Shown here: piece after piece, positions 17,120-23,111 of the stretch
Numbering within the stretch: position 1 is the first letter of the stretch
Layout of the letters: each line of letters begins with the position of its first letter
DNA from: Cereibacter_A sp052244495
Lineage (GTDB): Bacteria > Pseudomonadota > Alphaproteobacteria > Rhodobacterales > Rhodobacteraceae
DNA: 64,000 nucleotides
NCBI GenBank assembly: GCA_052244495.1
Contig: JBQPXH010000013.1
Strand: one strand, 5' to 3'
Notes under the pieces: generated by a model
Told to the model about the DNA's origin: nothing
What the model saw: only the letters and a program-made list of their open reading frames with translations
Databases searched by the model: none
Translations under genes and position numbers: made by a program

Positions 17120-17764
17120 TCATTGGAATTGCACGACCTTGGGTCCGCCGCGCGTGGCCTCGAATGCTGCCCGCACGTTGTCCGAGGTGATGTAGAGATC
17201 CCGCTCGCCGAGCCAGTCCGCGATGAGTGCGACCACGTCCGCGCTTTCGGCCGCCCGGGTGCAGTTGATCTCGATGAGCTTCCTCCTGACGCGCGTTCTG
17301 GCCATGGCCTTCGCGCCCTCGGTCCGCGCCTGGTCGCGCCCGCGCTTCCGGCGGTGCATGTCCCGCGCGATGCCGGCGATCATCGGATGCCCGAGGCGGG
17401 GGTTGTCAGGGGCCTCGTCCTGGTTTGCGATATGCGTCTCGCGCCAGCCGTAGAGGGCTCCCACCCGCGCGGCCCGCCATCCCTCGACATCCGCGCCGTA
17501 TCCCGCGAGGCGGGCGAGCTCGAAGTCGTCGTCGGGCAGCGTGCCCGCTGGATCCTGTCGGAATGCCTCGCACCACAGGAGGAGAGCGGTCCCAATGTCG
17601 GCGCGCCGCCCTTCGGCCAGCGCCCGGGCGACGAAGCGCGAGGTCAGCAGCCGGTTGATGTGCAGCGGCACCCACTCGTGGCTCGAGAGTGTGTCGCCGA
17701 AGGCCAGCGGATACTCCCAGAAGTCGCCGATGACTTCGGTCTCTTGAGGATGATCAGCTGGCAT
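17120..17764 (-). CDS. DUF1376/YdaU-like phage replication protein (214 aa)
   Basis: The N-terminal 110 residues (PLAFGDTLSSHEWVPLHINRLLTS, then GTALLLWCEAFRQDPAGTLPDDDFELARLAGYG) match the DUF1376 pattern of phage replication-initiation proteins, a winged-helix-like fold. The middle is basic (MHRRKRGRDQARTEGAKAM), and the C-terminal third looks like a separate small domain. The start at 17764 overlaps the upstream DnaA-like gene by 11 bases. It immediately precedes the repeat cluster, and a role in origin loading is a reasonable inference. Confidence 0.72.
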   Translation of the reverse strand: MPADHPQETEVIGDFWEYPLAFGDTLSSHEWVPLHINRLLTSRFVARALAEGRRADIGTALLLWCEAFRQDPAGTLPDDDFELARLAGYGADVEGWRAARVGALYGWRETHIANQDEAPDNPRLGHPMIAGIARDMHRRKRGRDQARTEGAKAMARTRVRRKLIEINCTRAAESADVVALIADWLGERDLYITSDNVRAAFEATRGGPKVVQFQ

Positions 17765-18047
17765 TCGCTCCTCCCCGGCGCCGCTGCTCCCGCCGCAGCG
17801 CCTCAACGATGGTTGTGTGGTCGCGCCGCAGGACGTTGCCGATCTGGGTCAGCGAGAAGCCCTCGCGCCGCGCGATGAAGGCGGCGAGGTCGCGGGCCTG
17901 AACGAGGCCCGGGAAGAGGCGCGCACCCGTAATCTCCTGCGGATCCCAACCTGTGGCGTTTGCGACCTCTTCAATGATTTCCGTGATCCGGACGGGATGG
18001 CAGCGTTGTCGGATCTCGGCCGCGCGGGCGGCATCCTCTGGCGTCAT
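17754..18047 (-). CDS. DnaA domain-IV-like DNA-binding protein (97 aa)
   Basis: Residues about 45-90 read LFPGLVQARDLAAFIARREGF, then LTQIGNVLRRDHTTIVEALRR. This matches the C-terminal origin-binding domain of DnaA, including the RDHTT signature that contacts the DnaA box. The AAA+ ATPase domain is absent, so it is a stand-alone DNA-binding domain, as in some phage and plasmid initiators. Upstream residues 1-44 form a small helical extension. It overlaps both neighbours and probably acts with the DUF1376-like protein at the adjacent repeats or competes with host DnaA. Confidence 0.82.
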   Translation of the reverse strand: MTPEDAARAAEIRQRCHPVRITEIIEEVANATGWDPQEITGARLFPGLVQARDLAAFIARREGFSLTQIGNVLRRDHTTIVEALRREQRRRGGANAS

Positions 18048-18670
18048 GCAACCCTCCTGGACGTCTCGGCCTTGCGTGGGCGACCTGCGATGCGGTCGAC
18101 CATCTCGCAGAGCCCCATGGCCGCACGGGTGCCGACTGCCTCGGCCGCCATGGCCTCCGCCAGGCGCAGCTCACGGTAGACTTCGAGTGTGATGCTGCCG
18201 GTCCAGCCCTTCCCGCGCATGGGGAGCCCAAGCCTGCGGGCCTCTTCCGTGACGGCGTTGCGGTGCAGGCTCAGCACGGCGGCCATGTCCTCGCGCCTCA
18301 CGCCGGCCAGCCACATCGAACGGAACTCTGCCGCGTCGTAGAGGACCGGCGGCCCGCTCGGGCGCCGGGGCAGGCCCATCTGGCGCGCAAGCGTCGAGAC
18401 GTAGCTGGCACCCGAGATCCCGAACCGTCGCGCGATCGCCTCGACCGGAATGGAGCGGTCCGCCCATGCGGCGGCAAAGGCCGCCCGCGAAAGCCGGATC
18501 TGCCGGCCGCCGAACTTGAAGGAGATACCCCAGCGCCGCGCATAGGCGTAGGCGGTGGTGACGGTCACTCCCTCGGCCGCGGCGGCTTGCGCGACCGTGA
18601 GGCCGCGCGCCGCCATGGCCTGGTACCGCGCCCGACGCGCTGGGTCCTTGCAGATGCCGCGCCGGCTCAT
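18044..18670 (-). CDS. Protein with three helix-turn-helix units (208 aa)
   Basis: Three successive HTH-like segments are visible: MAARGLTVAQAAAAEGVTVTTAYAYARRWG (residues about 19-48), IPVEAIARRFGISGASYVSTLARQMG (about 74-99) and VRREDMAAVLSLHRNAVTEEARRLG (about 123-147). The tail is basic. Such tandem HTH proteins could bind a long or repeated DNA site. It overlaps both neighbours by ATGA junctions. I cannot tell a regulator from a replication protein, and no nuclease or recombinase catalytic motif is seen. Confidence 0.7.
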   Translation of the reverse strand: MSRRGICKDPARRARYQAMAARGLTVAQAAAAEGVTVTTAYAYARRWGISFKFGGRQIRLSRAAFAAAWADRSIPVEAIARRFGISGASYVSTLARQMGLPRRPSGPPVLYDAAEFRSMWLAGVRREDMAAVLSLHRNAVTEEARRLGLPMRGKGWTGSITLEVYRELRLAEAMAAEAVGTRAAMGLCEMVDRIAGRPRKAETSRRVA

Positions 18671-19185
18671 GCTTCAGGCCTCTCGGCATAAACAAACACC
18701 GGCATCTGGCCGGCGAGCGCGAGGCGCACCTCGTGCCAGATGCCATGGGATTGCGACCAGCCGCGGATGTCGGGCACCACGACGGCGGCGCAGGAATCGA
18801 GGATCGGGCGGCACCACTCCTCCCAGAGCGGCACGTTGAACGGATCGAGCCGCATGGAGGGGAACCGAGTCGCATGGATCATGGCCGCGCTCTGGACGAT
18901 CGGTGAGACCGCACTGACCCCGACCTCGAGCAGCCGGGCGCACTCCACCGCGGCATCGCGCATGGCGGCTTCCGAACCGCTCGCGCTCCAGGAGCCGTCC
19001 TCAGCCCGGGCGCGCAGGGTGTAGGGTGAGGCGAGATAGACCGGACGGCCCCAGCGTGCATGCCGCGCGACGAGATAGAGCGAGGCGCCGAAGCGCAGGA
19101 GGCCCGAGCCTTGCGCGCGGTGCTGGGCCAGAAGCGACCACTGCGGGTCGCGAGCGGGGAACGAAGGACGCATGGGTGCGGTCAT
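18667..19185 (-). CDS. DUF1937/DUF4406-like nucleoside deoxyribosyltransferase-fold protein (172 aa)
   Basis: Contains VYLASPYT near residue 48, CARLLEVGVSAVSPIVQSAAM, then WCRPILDSCAAVVVPDIRGWSQSHGIWHEV and AGQMPVFVY, the order seen in the DUF1937/DUF4406 group, which has the fold of nucleoside 2-deoxyribosyltransferases. Such phage proteins may act on nucleotides, but activity is not shown by sequence alone. The start at 19185 is chosen for its GGGAG site six bases upstream; an ATG at 19209 also has a possible GAGG site. It is the first gene of the leftward operon. Confidence 0.72.
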   Translation of the reverse strand: MTAPMRPSFPARDPQWSLLAQHRAQGSGLLRFGASLYLVARHARWGRPVYLASPYTLRARAEDGSWSASGSEAAMRDAAVECARLLEVGVSAVSPIVQSAAMIHATRFPSMRLDPFNVPLWEEWCRPILDSCAAVVVPDIRGWSQSHGIWHEVRLALAGQMPVFVYAERPEA

Positions 19186-19312
19186 CGGCAGCTCCCGTGC
19201 GCCGCCCATGAGGACCTCAGCGCACCGTGGGTGCGGCCATGCGCCAGATTGCCAATTGTCGAGTCGGAACAGGGAGTTGACTCGTCGCGAACGAATCGGG
19301 ATATGGGAGTAG

Positions 19313-19345
19313 GTGTGGTGGTCCGCTGGTAACGAACCACCACAC
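19313..19345. repeat. Perfect 10-bp inverted repeat in the divergent region 19186-19442
   Basis: GTGTGGTGGT (19313-19322) and ACCACCACAC (19336-19345) are separated by 13 bases. The element lies between the start of the leftward operon and the rightward small HTH gene, with no U-run after either arm, so an operator or attenuator is as likely as a terminator. A second loose dyad (CGAGTC and GACTCG) lies near 19259-19284. Nothing else was found in this gap. Confidence 0.5.
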
Positions 19346-19442
19346 TTGCGACACCCCGGCGCAAGCTGCCAAACCGGGGCGCCACTGGCAGGGCCGGGCT
19401 CACACCCCCGACACTGCCCCGTAGCCAAGAAAGGGGATTCCT

Positions 19443-19679
19443 GTGGCTACAATTTATCACCCCGAAACGGGGGTGCTTCTGAACGACATCACGGTGTTTC
19501 GCAAGTCCCTGGACATCGTCGAAACCGAAACGGCTCGCCTGCTGCGTCGTGATGGCTTCAAGGTCCAGGACATTGCTTCGATGCTCGGGACGAACCAAGG
19601 CCGCGTGGCCGAAGCCCTCGGGCTGAAGCGAAAACGCCGGCACGACGATGACGACGACGGGGAGCCGACGCTCTTCTGA
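19443..19679 (+). CDS. Small helix-turn-helix protein with acidic tail (78 aa)
   Basis: Starts at GTG (MATIYHPETGVLL) with an AGGGGA site upstream. A helix-turn-helix is likely around DGFKVQDIASMLGTNQGRVAEALGL (residues about 37-61), followed by a basic patch KRKRRH and an aspartate run DDDDDGE. It is the only rightward gene between two leftward blocks, divergent from the replication operon, so it could regulate that operon. No family name is known to me. Confidence 0.65.
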   Translation: MATIYHPETGVLLNDITVFRKSLDIVETETARLLRRDGFKVQDIASMLGTNQGRVAEALGLKRKRRHDDDDDGEPTLF

Positions 19680-19736
19680 GGCAGCCGCATAGGCGCCCGA
19701 GCCGCCGGCGCTACCGCGCGCCGTAGGCAATGCCGA

Positions 19737-19771
19737 GCCCCGGCGTCCGGAGGGAGGACGCGCGTCGGGGC
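19737..19771. terminator. Possible bidirectional hairpin between convergent genes
   Basis: GCCCCG pairs with CGGGGC, and an inner CGTCC pairs with GGACG, leaving an asymmetric bulge. It lies between the convergent ends of the 78-aa HTH gene and the 64-aa gene. There is no U-run on either strand, so the terminator role is inferred from position only. Confidence 0.35.
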
Positions 19772-19795
19772 AAAGCTTCCGAGCCAGCGAGTACA

Positions 19796-19990
19796 TCATG
19801 CGCTCGCCTCCGGCTGAACCACATCCACCGAGAGCGTGATCGCGACGGCGTCGGCATCCCCGATCAGCGACGTGACGAAGGGCTGCCCGAGCTTCGCCGC
19901 CTTCTCTCCGGCGGCAACGGCGATCACCAGGGCCTGCGACAGAGCGACCAGCTCCGGCATCGTGAGGGCGTTGATCTGCTCTTCCGTCAT
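19796..19990 (-). CDS. Small phage protein (64 aa), function unknown
   Basis: A 64-residue helical protein beginning MTEEQINALTMPELVALS, then AVAAGEKAAKLGQPFVT and a short C-terminal strand region. The ATG is supported by a GAGGTGA site seven bases upstream. The frame stays open upstream to a GTG at 20173 that overlaps the preceding stop, but that extension is proline and alanine rich and looks non-conserved. The 20-kb cluster of small leftward genes lies downstream of the Cro-like gene, so this is an early-lytic orphan. Confidence 0.6.
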   Translation of the reverse strand: MTEEQINALTMPELVALSQALVIAVAAGEKAAKLGQPFVTSLIGDADAVAITLSVDVVQPEASA

Positions 19991-20169
19991 GATCTCACCT
20001 CGCTCCACGAAAATGGATGCCGGGGGGTCTGGCGCCTCCGCGCCCCGGCTCGCGGCGATCCGGCCCTGGGAGGAGGGCGGCGCCAGATGGAAAGGACCGG
20101 GGGCGAATGGAGCGAGTGCCCCCGGTCGAGTGGCCGCGCCCGGCGCAGGCGAGGGCGCGGCGGCGAATG

Positions 20170-20442
20170 TCACGCGGTCACCAGACCGAGGACGGCCGAC
20201 ACGACCGACCACAGGACGATGACGAGGACCCCCGTGCCCACGATCACGGACGGCAGCAGCCACCAGCCGGACGGCAGGATGCGGTCGAACTCGGGAGCGT
20301 CGTCGCCCCGCTGCTCTTGCGCGTTGTCGATCAGAGAAAAATACTTCCCCGACTTTGCCTTCCAGCGCAGGTGGTTGGACAAGGCGCGGATCGACCGCGC
20401 CTCGTAGAACCGCCCGGCGAGATGCCACCAGACCAAAATCAT
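20170..20442 (-). CDS. Small single-pass membrane protein (90 aa)
   Basis: A cytoplasmic basic N-terminal part (MILVWWHLAGRFYEARSIRAL, then LRWKAKSG) is followed by a polar linker. A C-terminal transmembrane helix (WWLLPSVIVGTGVLVIVLW, about residues 60-80) completes it. The start overlaps the stop of the upstream gene as ATGA. Small membrane proteins in early phage operons often interfere with superinfection or host envelope functions, but there is no motif to decide. Confidence 0.6.
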   Translation of the reverse strand: MILVWWHLAGRFYEARSIRALSNHLRWKAKSGKYFSLIDNAQEQRGDDAPEFDRILPSGWWLLPSVIVGTGVLVIVLWSVVSAVLGLVTA

Positions 20443-20702
20443 TGAGCCCTTTGCCCCTCAATTCTTGAAAATACGACTTCCCCTCCCGCGATCATCAGGA
20501 CCGCGGTGACATAGCGCAGCGAGGCGTCGTGCTCCTCGCGCAGCCAGTTCTTGACCTGCCGCGGCGACACCCCGAGGACGCGCGCGGCCTTGTGCGCCAG
20601 CTCGTGCTCCGAGGCGGACGGGAAGGCCCGCCACAGCATGTTGCGAAACCAGCGGCGAGACGCGCCAGCATGGTCAGACGATCCGGCAAGAAACTTCCTC
20701 AT
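20439..20702 (-). CDS. Phage regulatory HTH protein (87 aa)
   Basis: Starts MRKFLAGSSDH at an ATG preceded by GGAG; a longer frame to 20816 would overlap the Cro-like gene and is less likely. A helix-turn-helix lies in ELAHKAARVLGVSPRQVKNWLREEH (residues about 33-57), followed by SLRYVTAVLMIAGGEVVF. This is the size and layout of small phage transcription factors. It is second in the leftward early transcript after the Cro-like gene and could act as a CII- or activator-type protein. Confidence 0.65.
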   Translation of the reverse strand: MRKFLAGSSDHAGASRRWFRNMLWRAFPSASEHELAHKAARVLGVSPRQVKNWLREEHDASLRYVTAVLMIAGGEVVFSRIEGQRAQ

Positions 20703-20782
20703 GTTCGCTCCATCATCTCCCTTGGCTGAGGGTTTAGATGACGAAGCGATTTCATGATGATCGAAGGGGGCGGGGTGACACA

Positions 20783-21037
20783 TCACGCCGCCCCCTTGTT
20801 TTGGCTGGTCTCGCAAGGCTCAGCCGCCGGCACGAAGTCCGCGGCGGCAATATGAACCCCCGCTTCTGCAGCAGCGGCCATCAGCGCCGGCACATGCCAC
20901 ATCGGTATGAGGCCGCCGGTTCCGCCTTTGATCCTCGGCCTCATCCAGCTGTAGACGCGGGTGCGGTGGATCCCGACTATTTCGGCCACCTTCGATGGCC
21001 CGCCAAGCTTGGTGATGATCGTGCGTGCTGGTTCCAT
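20783..21037 (-). CDS. Cro-like transcriptional regulator (84 aa)
   Basis: The N-terminal half is a compact HTH: IITKLGGPSKVAEIVGIHRTRVYSWMRP, the pattern of Cro/YdaS-type regulators. It is divergent from the repressor gene at 21132, with operators in the 94 bases between them. This is the classic lysis-lysogeny arrangement, and this protein would be the Cro counterpart. The C-terminal part (HVPALMAAAAEAGVHIAAADFVPA) is helical. It is the first gene of the leftward early transcript. Confidence 0.78.
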   Translation of the reverse strand: MEPARTIITKLGGPSKVAEIVGIHRTRVYSWMRPRIKGGTGGLIPMWHVPALMAAAAEAGVHIAAADFVPAAEPCETSQNKGAA

Positions 21038-21044
21038 GCGTTAA

Positions 21045-21065
21045 TTGTAGCGATAATCGCTGCAA
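21045..21065. promoter_or_regulatory. Phage operator O1
   Basis: TTGTAGCGAT and ATCGCTGCAA flank a single central base, a 21-bp palindrome with one mismatched pair. It lies eight bases upstream of the Cro-like gene start, where a repressor would block leftward early transcription. It shares its half-site with O4 and O5 near 21.73-21.77 kb. Confidence 0.75.
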
Positions 21066-21080
21066 TCGACAAGAGGGTCA

Positions 21081-21097
21081 GTCGCGAAAATCGCGAC
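21081..21097. promoter_or_regulatory. Phage operator O2
   Basis: GTCGCGA-AAA-TCGCGAC is a perfect 7-3-7 palindrome between the divergent Cro-like and repressor genes, 34 bp centre to centre from O1. The TCGCGA arms are a variant of the TAGCGA arm of the other sites. A further lone half-site TCGCTACAA lies at 21116-21124, just before the repressor start. Confidence 0.65.
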
Positions 21098-21131
21098 CGA
21101 CAGTCCGCGCTCGTTTCGCTACAACGCGGCC

Positions 21132-21485
21132 ATGAGCAGGACGCCGAAATACGAGACCCCACCAGCGCACCCCATGAACCAGTGGGTGCGTGATGCGCTT
21201 GCCGCCTGGGGTCCCGATCGGACCATGACAGACCTTGCCGATTCCCTCACCAAGATGGGTGTCGGCACCTATGACCGGTCGAAGGTTCAGAAGATGACGG
21301 TCAAGCGGAAGGTGTCCAAGGCCGAGGCCGAAGCAATCTCGACCATCACCGGCTTCGCGCTCACGCCGCAGACAGAGGGTGCCGACCTTCTTCGCAAGTA
21401 TCAGTCGCTACGGCCGGATCAGCGAGCTGCGGTGGCTCGGCTGATGGACGTGATGCTCGCGGAGGGGAAAGCATCAGGTCAATAA
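21132..21485 (+). CDS. Phage repressor-like HTH protein (117 aa)
   Basis: A 117-residue protein divergent from the Cro-like gene. The middle region (MTDLADSLTKMGVGTYDRSKVQKMTVKRKVSKAEAEAIS) looks like an XRE-type HTH. The C-terminus ends in an amphipathic helix (LRPDQRAAVARLMDVMLAE), common in such regulators. There is no LexA-like Ser-Lys peptidase domain, so induction would not be by self-cleavage. By position it is the lysogeny repressor, probably binding the TTGTAGCGA operators. The call rests on context and fold rather than family match. Confidence 0.7.
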   Translation: MSRTPKYETPPAHPMNQWVRDALAAWGPDRTMTDLADSLTKMGVGTYDRSKVQKMTVKRKVSKAEAEAISTITGFALTPQTEGADLLRKYQSLRPDQRAAVARLMDVMLAEGKASGQ

Positions 21486-21579
21486 TCGCGCACAGCGCAC
21501 GGCGCTCATCGTCTGATAGTGCGCCGATGGCCGCAGCGACGGCCTGATAATCCTCTGGGTCCATCAAATCCGCTTTCAC
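21361..21579 (-). CDS. Possible antisense small ORF (72 aa), doubtful
   Basis: A leftward frame overlapping the last 125 bases of the repressor gene. It starts at GTG (21579) or ATG (21564) with no good ribosome site. The first 45 residues (DPEDYQAVAAAIGALSDDERRALCAIIDLML) resemble the C-terminal helix of HTH regulators, and the rest is low complexity. Either a real small protein opposing the repressor or chance antisense coding in GC-rich DNA. The start sits at the edge of the inverted repeat at 21579-21603. Confidence 0.3.
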   Translation of the reverse strand: MKADLMDPEDYQAVAAAIGALSDDERRALCAIIDLMLSPPRASRPSAEPPQLADPAVATDTCEEGRHPLSAA

Positions 21580-21603
21580 TTGCGCGATTCTACCTCGCGC
21601 AAG
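21579..21603. repeat. Perfect 9-bp inverted repeat in the gap 21486-21796
   Basis: CTTGCGCGA and TCGCGCAAG flank seven bases. It lies about 95 bp after the repressor stop with no U-run, so it could be a weak terminator or an operator-like site; the TCGCG core echoes operator O2. The rest of the 311-bp gap holds operators O4 and O5 and the ribosome site of the next gene. Confidence 0.5.
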
Positions 21604-21722
21604 CTGTCTAATAGCAGCCTCCGGAACATTCAGGCAACGCCCCTACTGTCGCGTTAACCTTCGTGAACGGCCGCCAGCATGCGGCACCTTGGCGCGCCTA
21701 GCCGAATCCCCGTGTCGCTGCT

Positions 21723-21743
21723 TTGTAGCGTTTTTCGCTTGCA
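21723..21743. promoter_or_regulatory. Phage operator O4
   Basis: TTGTAGCG and CGCTTGCA flank five T residues, an imperfect version of the TTGTAGCGA palindrome. It lies 24 bp centre to centre upstream of O5 and about 55-75 bp before the first gene of the rightward operon. A loose promoter (TTGTAG, 17 bp, TATGTA) would overlap both sites. Confidence 0.6.
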
Positions 21744-21747
21744 TGTA

Positions 21748-21766
21748 TGTAGCGACTATCGCTACA
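21748..21766. promoter_or_regulatory. Phage operator O5
   Basis: TGTAGCGA-CTA-TCGCTACA is a perfect 8-3-8 palindrome with the same half-site as O1. It lies 30 bp before the ATG of the rightward early operon, so binding there would silence that operon in the lysogen. Confidence 0.78.
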
Positions 21767-21796
21767 AGAAAAGCATTGAGCGACAAGGAGCCGCCG

Positions 21797-22000
21797 ATGC
21801 CCGACAAATCCGCCTTTCCGATTACTGAAGTCGTGCGCCACGTCACTTCTGCCGGCCTCACGATCCACGAGGCCTTCACCATCGCAGCGCTTCCCGCCTG
21901 CATTGCCACGGCGCAGGCCGGCGAGACGCCCGAGCAGACCGCCACGCGCGCCAAGGCCTATGCCGACGCCGCCCTCTCGCATCGGAGGGCGCAGGAATGA
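21797..22000 (+). CDS. First gene of rightward early operon (67 aa), unknown
   Basis: A 67-residue protein starting MPDKSAFPITEVVRHV with an AAGGAG site ahead of the ATG. The body is a helical segment LTIHEAFTIAALPACIATAQ followed by an alanine-rich helix. I know no family. Being first after operators O4 and O5, it is expressed immediately on derepression. Its stop overlaps the next start as ATGA. Confidence 0.65.
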   Translation: MPDKSAFPITEVVRHVTSAGLTIHEAFTIAALPACIATAQAGETPEQTATRAKAYADAALSHRRAQE

Positions 22001-22182
22001 CCGCCGTCGCCTTCCGCTATCCCACCGCCGAGCCTGTCCAGCGCTTCGCCATCCTCGACCTGTCCGAGCCGCAGCTGCGCCTTCTGCTCGAGGCGGCCGA
22101 GGTCGGGCTTGATGATCTCGGCCCCGCCGCCGACCACGAGACCGCCATCCTGCAGCAGGCGCGGGAGGCGCTCGGGCAATGA
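21997..22182 (+). CDS. Small phage protein (61 aa), unknown
   Basis: A 61-residue acidic helical protein: LSEPQLRLLLEAAEVGLDDL followed by DHETAILQQAREALG. No known motif, signal peptide or membrane segment. It overlaps both neighbours by four bases, so it is translated with them as part of the early operon. The pattern is compatible with an adaptor or inhibitor peptide, but this is speculation. Confidence 0.6.
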   Translation: MTAVAFRYPTAEPVQRFAILDLSEPQLRLLLEAAEVGLDDLGPAADHETAILQQAREALGQ

Positions 22183-22505
22183 AGCCGGTGCTCCCCCTCT
22201 CGCCCCGCGAACTCGCCATGGCGCGCCACCACGCCGAGCACTCGCCCACGCCCGAGATCCGCGAGGCGGCCCACCGCCTCCTGACCGATCACGAACTTGC
22301 CGTCGCCTGCGGTCGTCCGCTCACCCGCGCCGTGGCCCGCCCCGCGTTCCGGAAAAGCCGCCCGAGCCCGCTCGGCCCCGGCTTGACCGGCCTGATGGTC
22401 GGCGTGCTCGCGTTGGCGGGCCTCCTTGCCGTCGCAACGGCCGTCCTCGCCGGGACGGCGGATCCTACCCCCGCCGCCACCTGCGCCATGGAGGTGCCGA
22501 GATGA
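22179..22505 (+). CDS. Small single-pass membrane protein (108 aa)
   Basis: The N-terminal 70 residues are polar and helical (LSPRELAMARHHAEHS, then EIREAAHRLLTDHEL). They are followed by one clear transmembrane helix (GLMVGVLALAGLLAVATAVL, about residues 72-91) and a short tail with one Cys. It overlaps the genes on both sides. With the next gene it forms a pair of early membrane proteins; a role in exclusion or host takeover is possible but unproven. Confidence 0.6.
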   Translation: MKPVLPLSPRELAMARHHAEHSPTPEIREAAHRLLTDHELAVACGRPLTRAVARPAFRKSRPSPLGPGLTGLMVGVLALAGLLAVATAVLAGTADPTPAATCAMEVPR

Positions 22506-22663
22506 TCTCCGCACCCCGTCGCATCTCGCCGCTGAGCGTCTTCCTGGCCGCCTGCGCCCTGACGATGTTCGGCGCCCTCTGCCTGACGGCAGCCCTTGCC
22601 GACCACCTCCTGCACCGCTCGCAGGTCGAGCTGCTGCAGGCCGCCGCCCTGCGCGGAATGTGA
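22502..22663 (+). CDS. Very small membrane protein (53 aa)
   Basis: A 53-residue protein with a basic start (MISAPRRISP), one transmembrane helix (VFLAACALTMFGALCLTAALA, written here in two cysteine-containing halves VFLAACALTM and FGALCLTAALA) and a short helical tail. The ATG overlaps the preceding stop as ATGA. It is too short for a family call. Pairing with the 108-aa membrane protein upstream suggests they act together. Confidence 0.55.
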   Translation: MISAPRRISPLSVFLAACALTMFGALCLTAALADHLLHRSQVELLQAAALRGM

Positions 22664-22682
22664 TCCCCAACCCGAGGAGCCG

Positions 22683-23093
22683 ATGAACGTCCTTGCCCAC
22701 CCTCAACCCGCCGCGCCGCCGGAAAGGAAGCCGATGAGCGAACTGCGCACCCTGGATCAGATCATCTCGCTGGCCGACAACGGCCAGTATCAGCCCCTGC
22801 TGCTGCAGGAGAATGACGATCTGATCTCCGAGATCGTCAACTTCAGCCAGGCCTACGGCACGAAGGCCGGCGGCAAGCTGCAGATCACCATCAGCTACAC
22901 GACCGACCGCTTCGGACAAATCGATCTGGCGATCGAGCACAAGGTCACGAAGCCCAAGACACCCAAGGCGAAGGCCACCGCGTGGACCGCCGACGGCGGC
23001 GGGCTGACCATCGCGAACCCCAACCAGTCGCGGATGGAGATCCGTGAGGTCGCCGGCCGTCGCCAGCTGCGCACGCCCGGCGCGGACGAGTAA
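22683..23093 (+). CDS. Phage protein next to DUF2303, unknown (136 aa)
   Basis: The core begins MSELRTLDQIISLADNG at an internal ATG (22734) that has a good AAGGA site; the ATG at 22683 gives 17 extra residues and has a close GAGGAG. The following LLLQENDDLISEIVNF segment and a beta-rich part (GGKLQITISYTTDRFGQIDLAIEHKV) are conserved features of the gene that precedes DUF2303 genes in related phages, as far as I recall. Function is unknown; co-occurrence suggests a recombination or DNA-metabolism role. Confidence 0.68.
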   Translation: MNVLAHPQPAAPPERKPMSELRTLDQIISLADNGQYQPLLLQENDDLISEIVNFSQAYGTKAGGKLQITISYTTDRFGQIDLAIEHKVTKPKTPKAKATAWTADGGGLTIANPNQSRMEIREVAGRRQLRTPGADE

Positions 23094-23111
23094 CCCCGAG
23101 AAGGACAGAAG

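Noticed and set aside
19990..20173. GTG start extending the 64-aa gene upstream to 20173
   Set aside because: It overlaps the preceding stop attractively, but the added residues are low-complexity proline and alanine and the internal ATG has a much better ribosome site.
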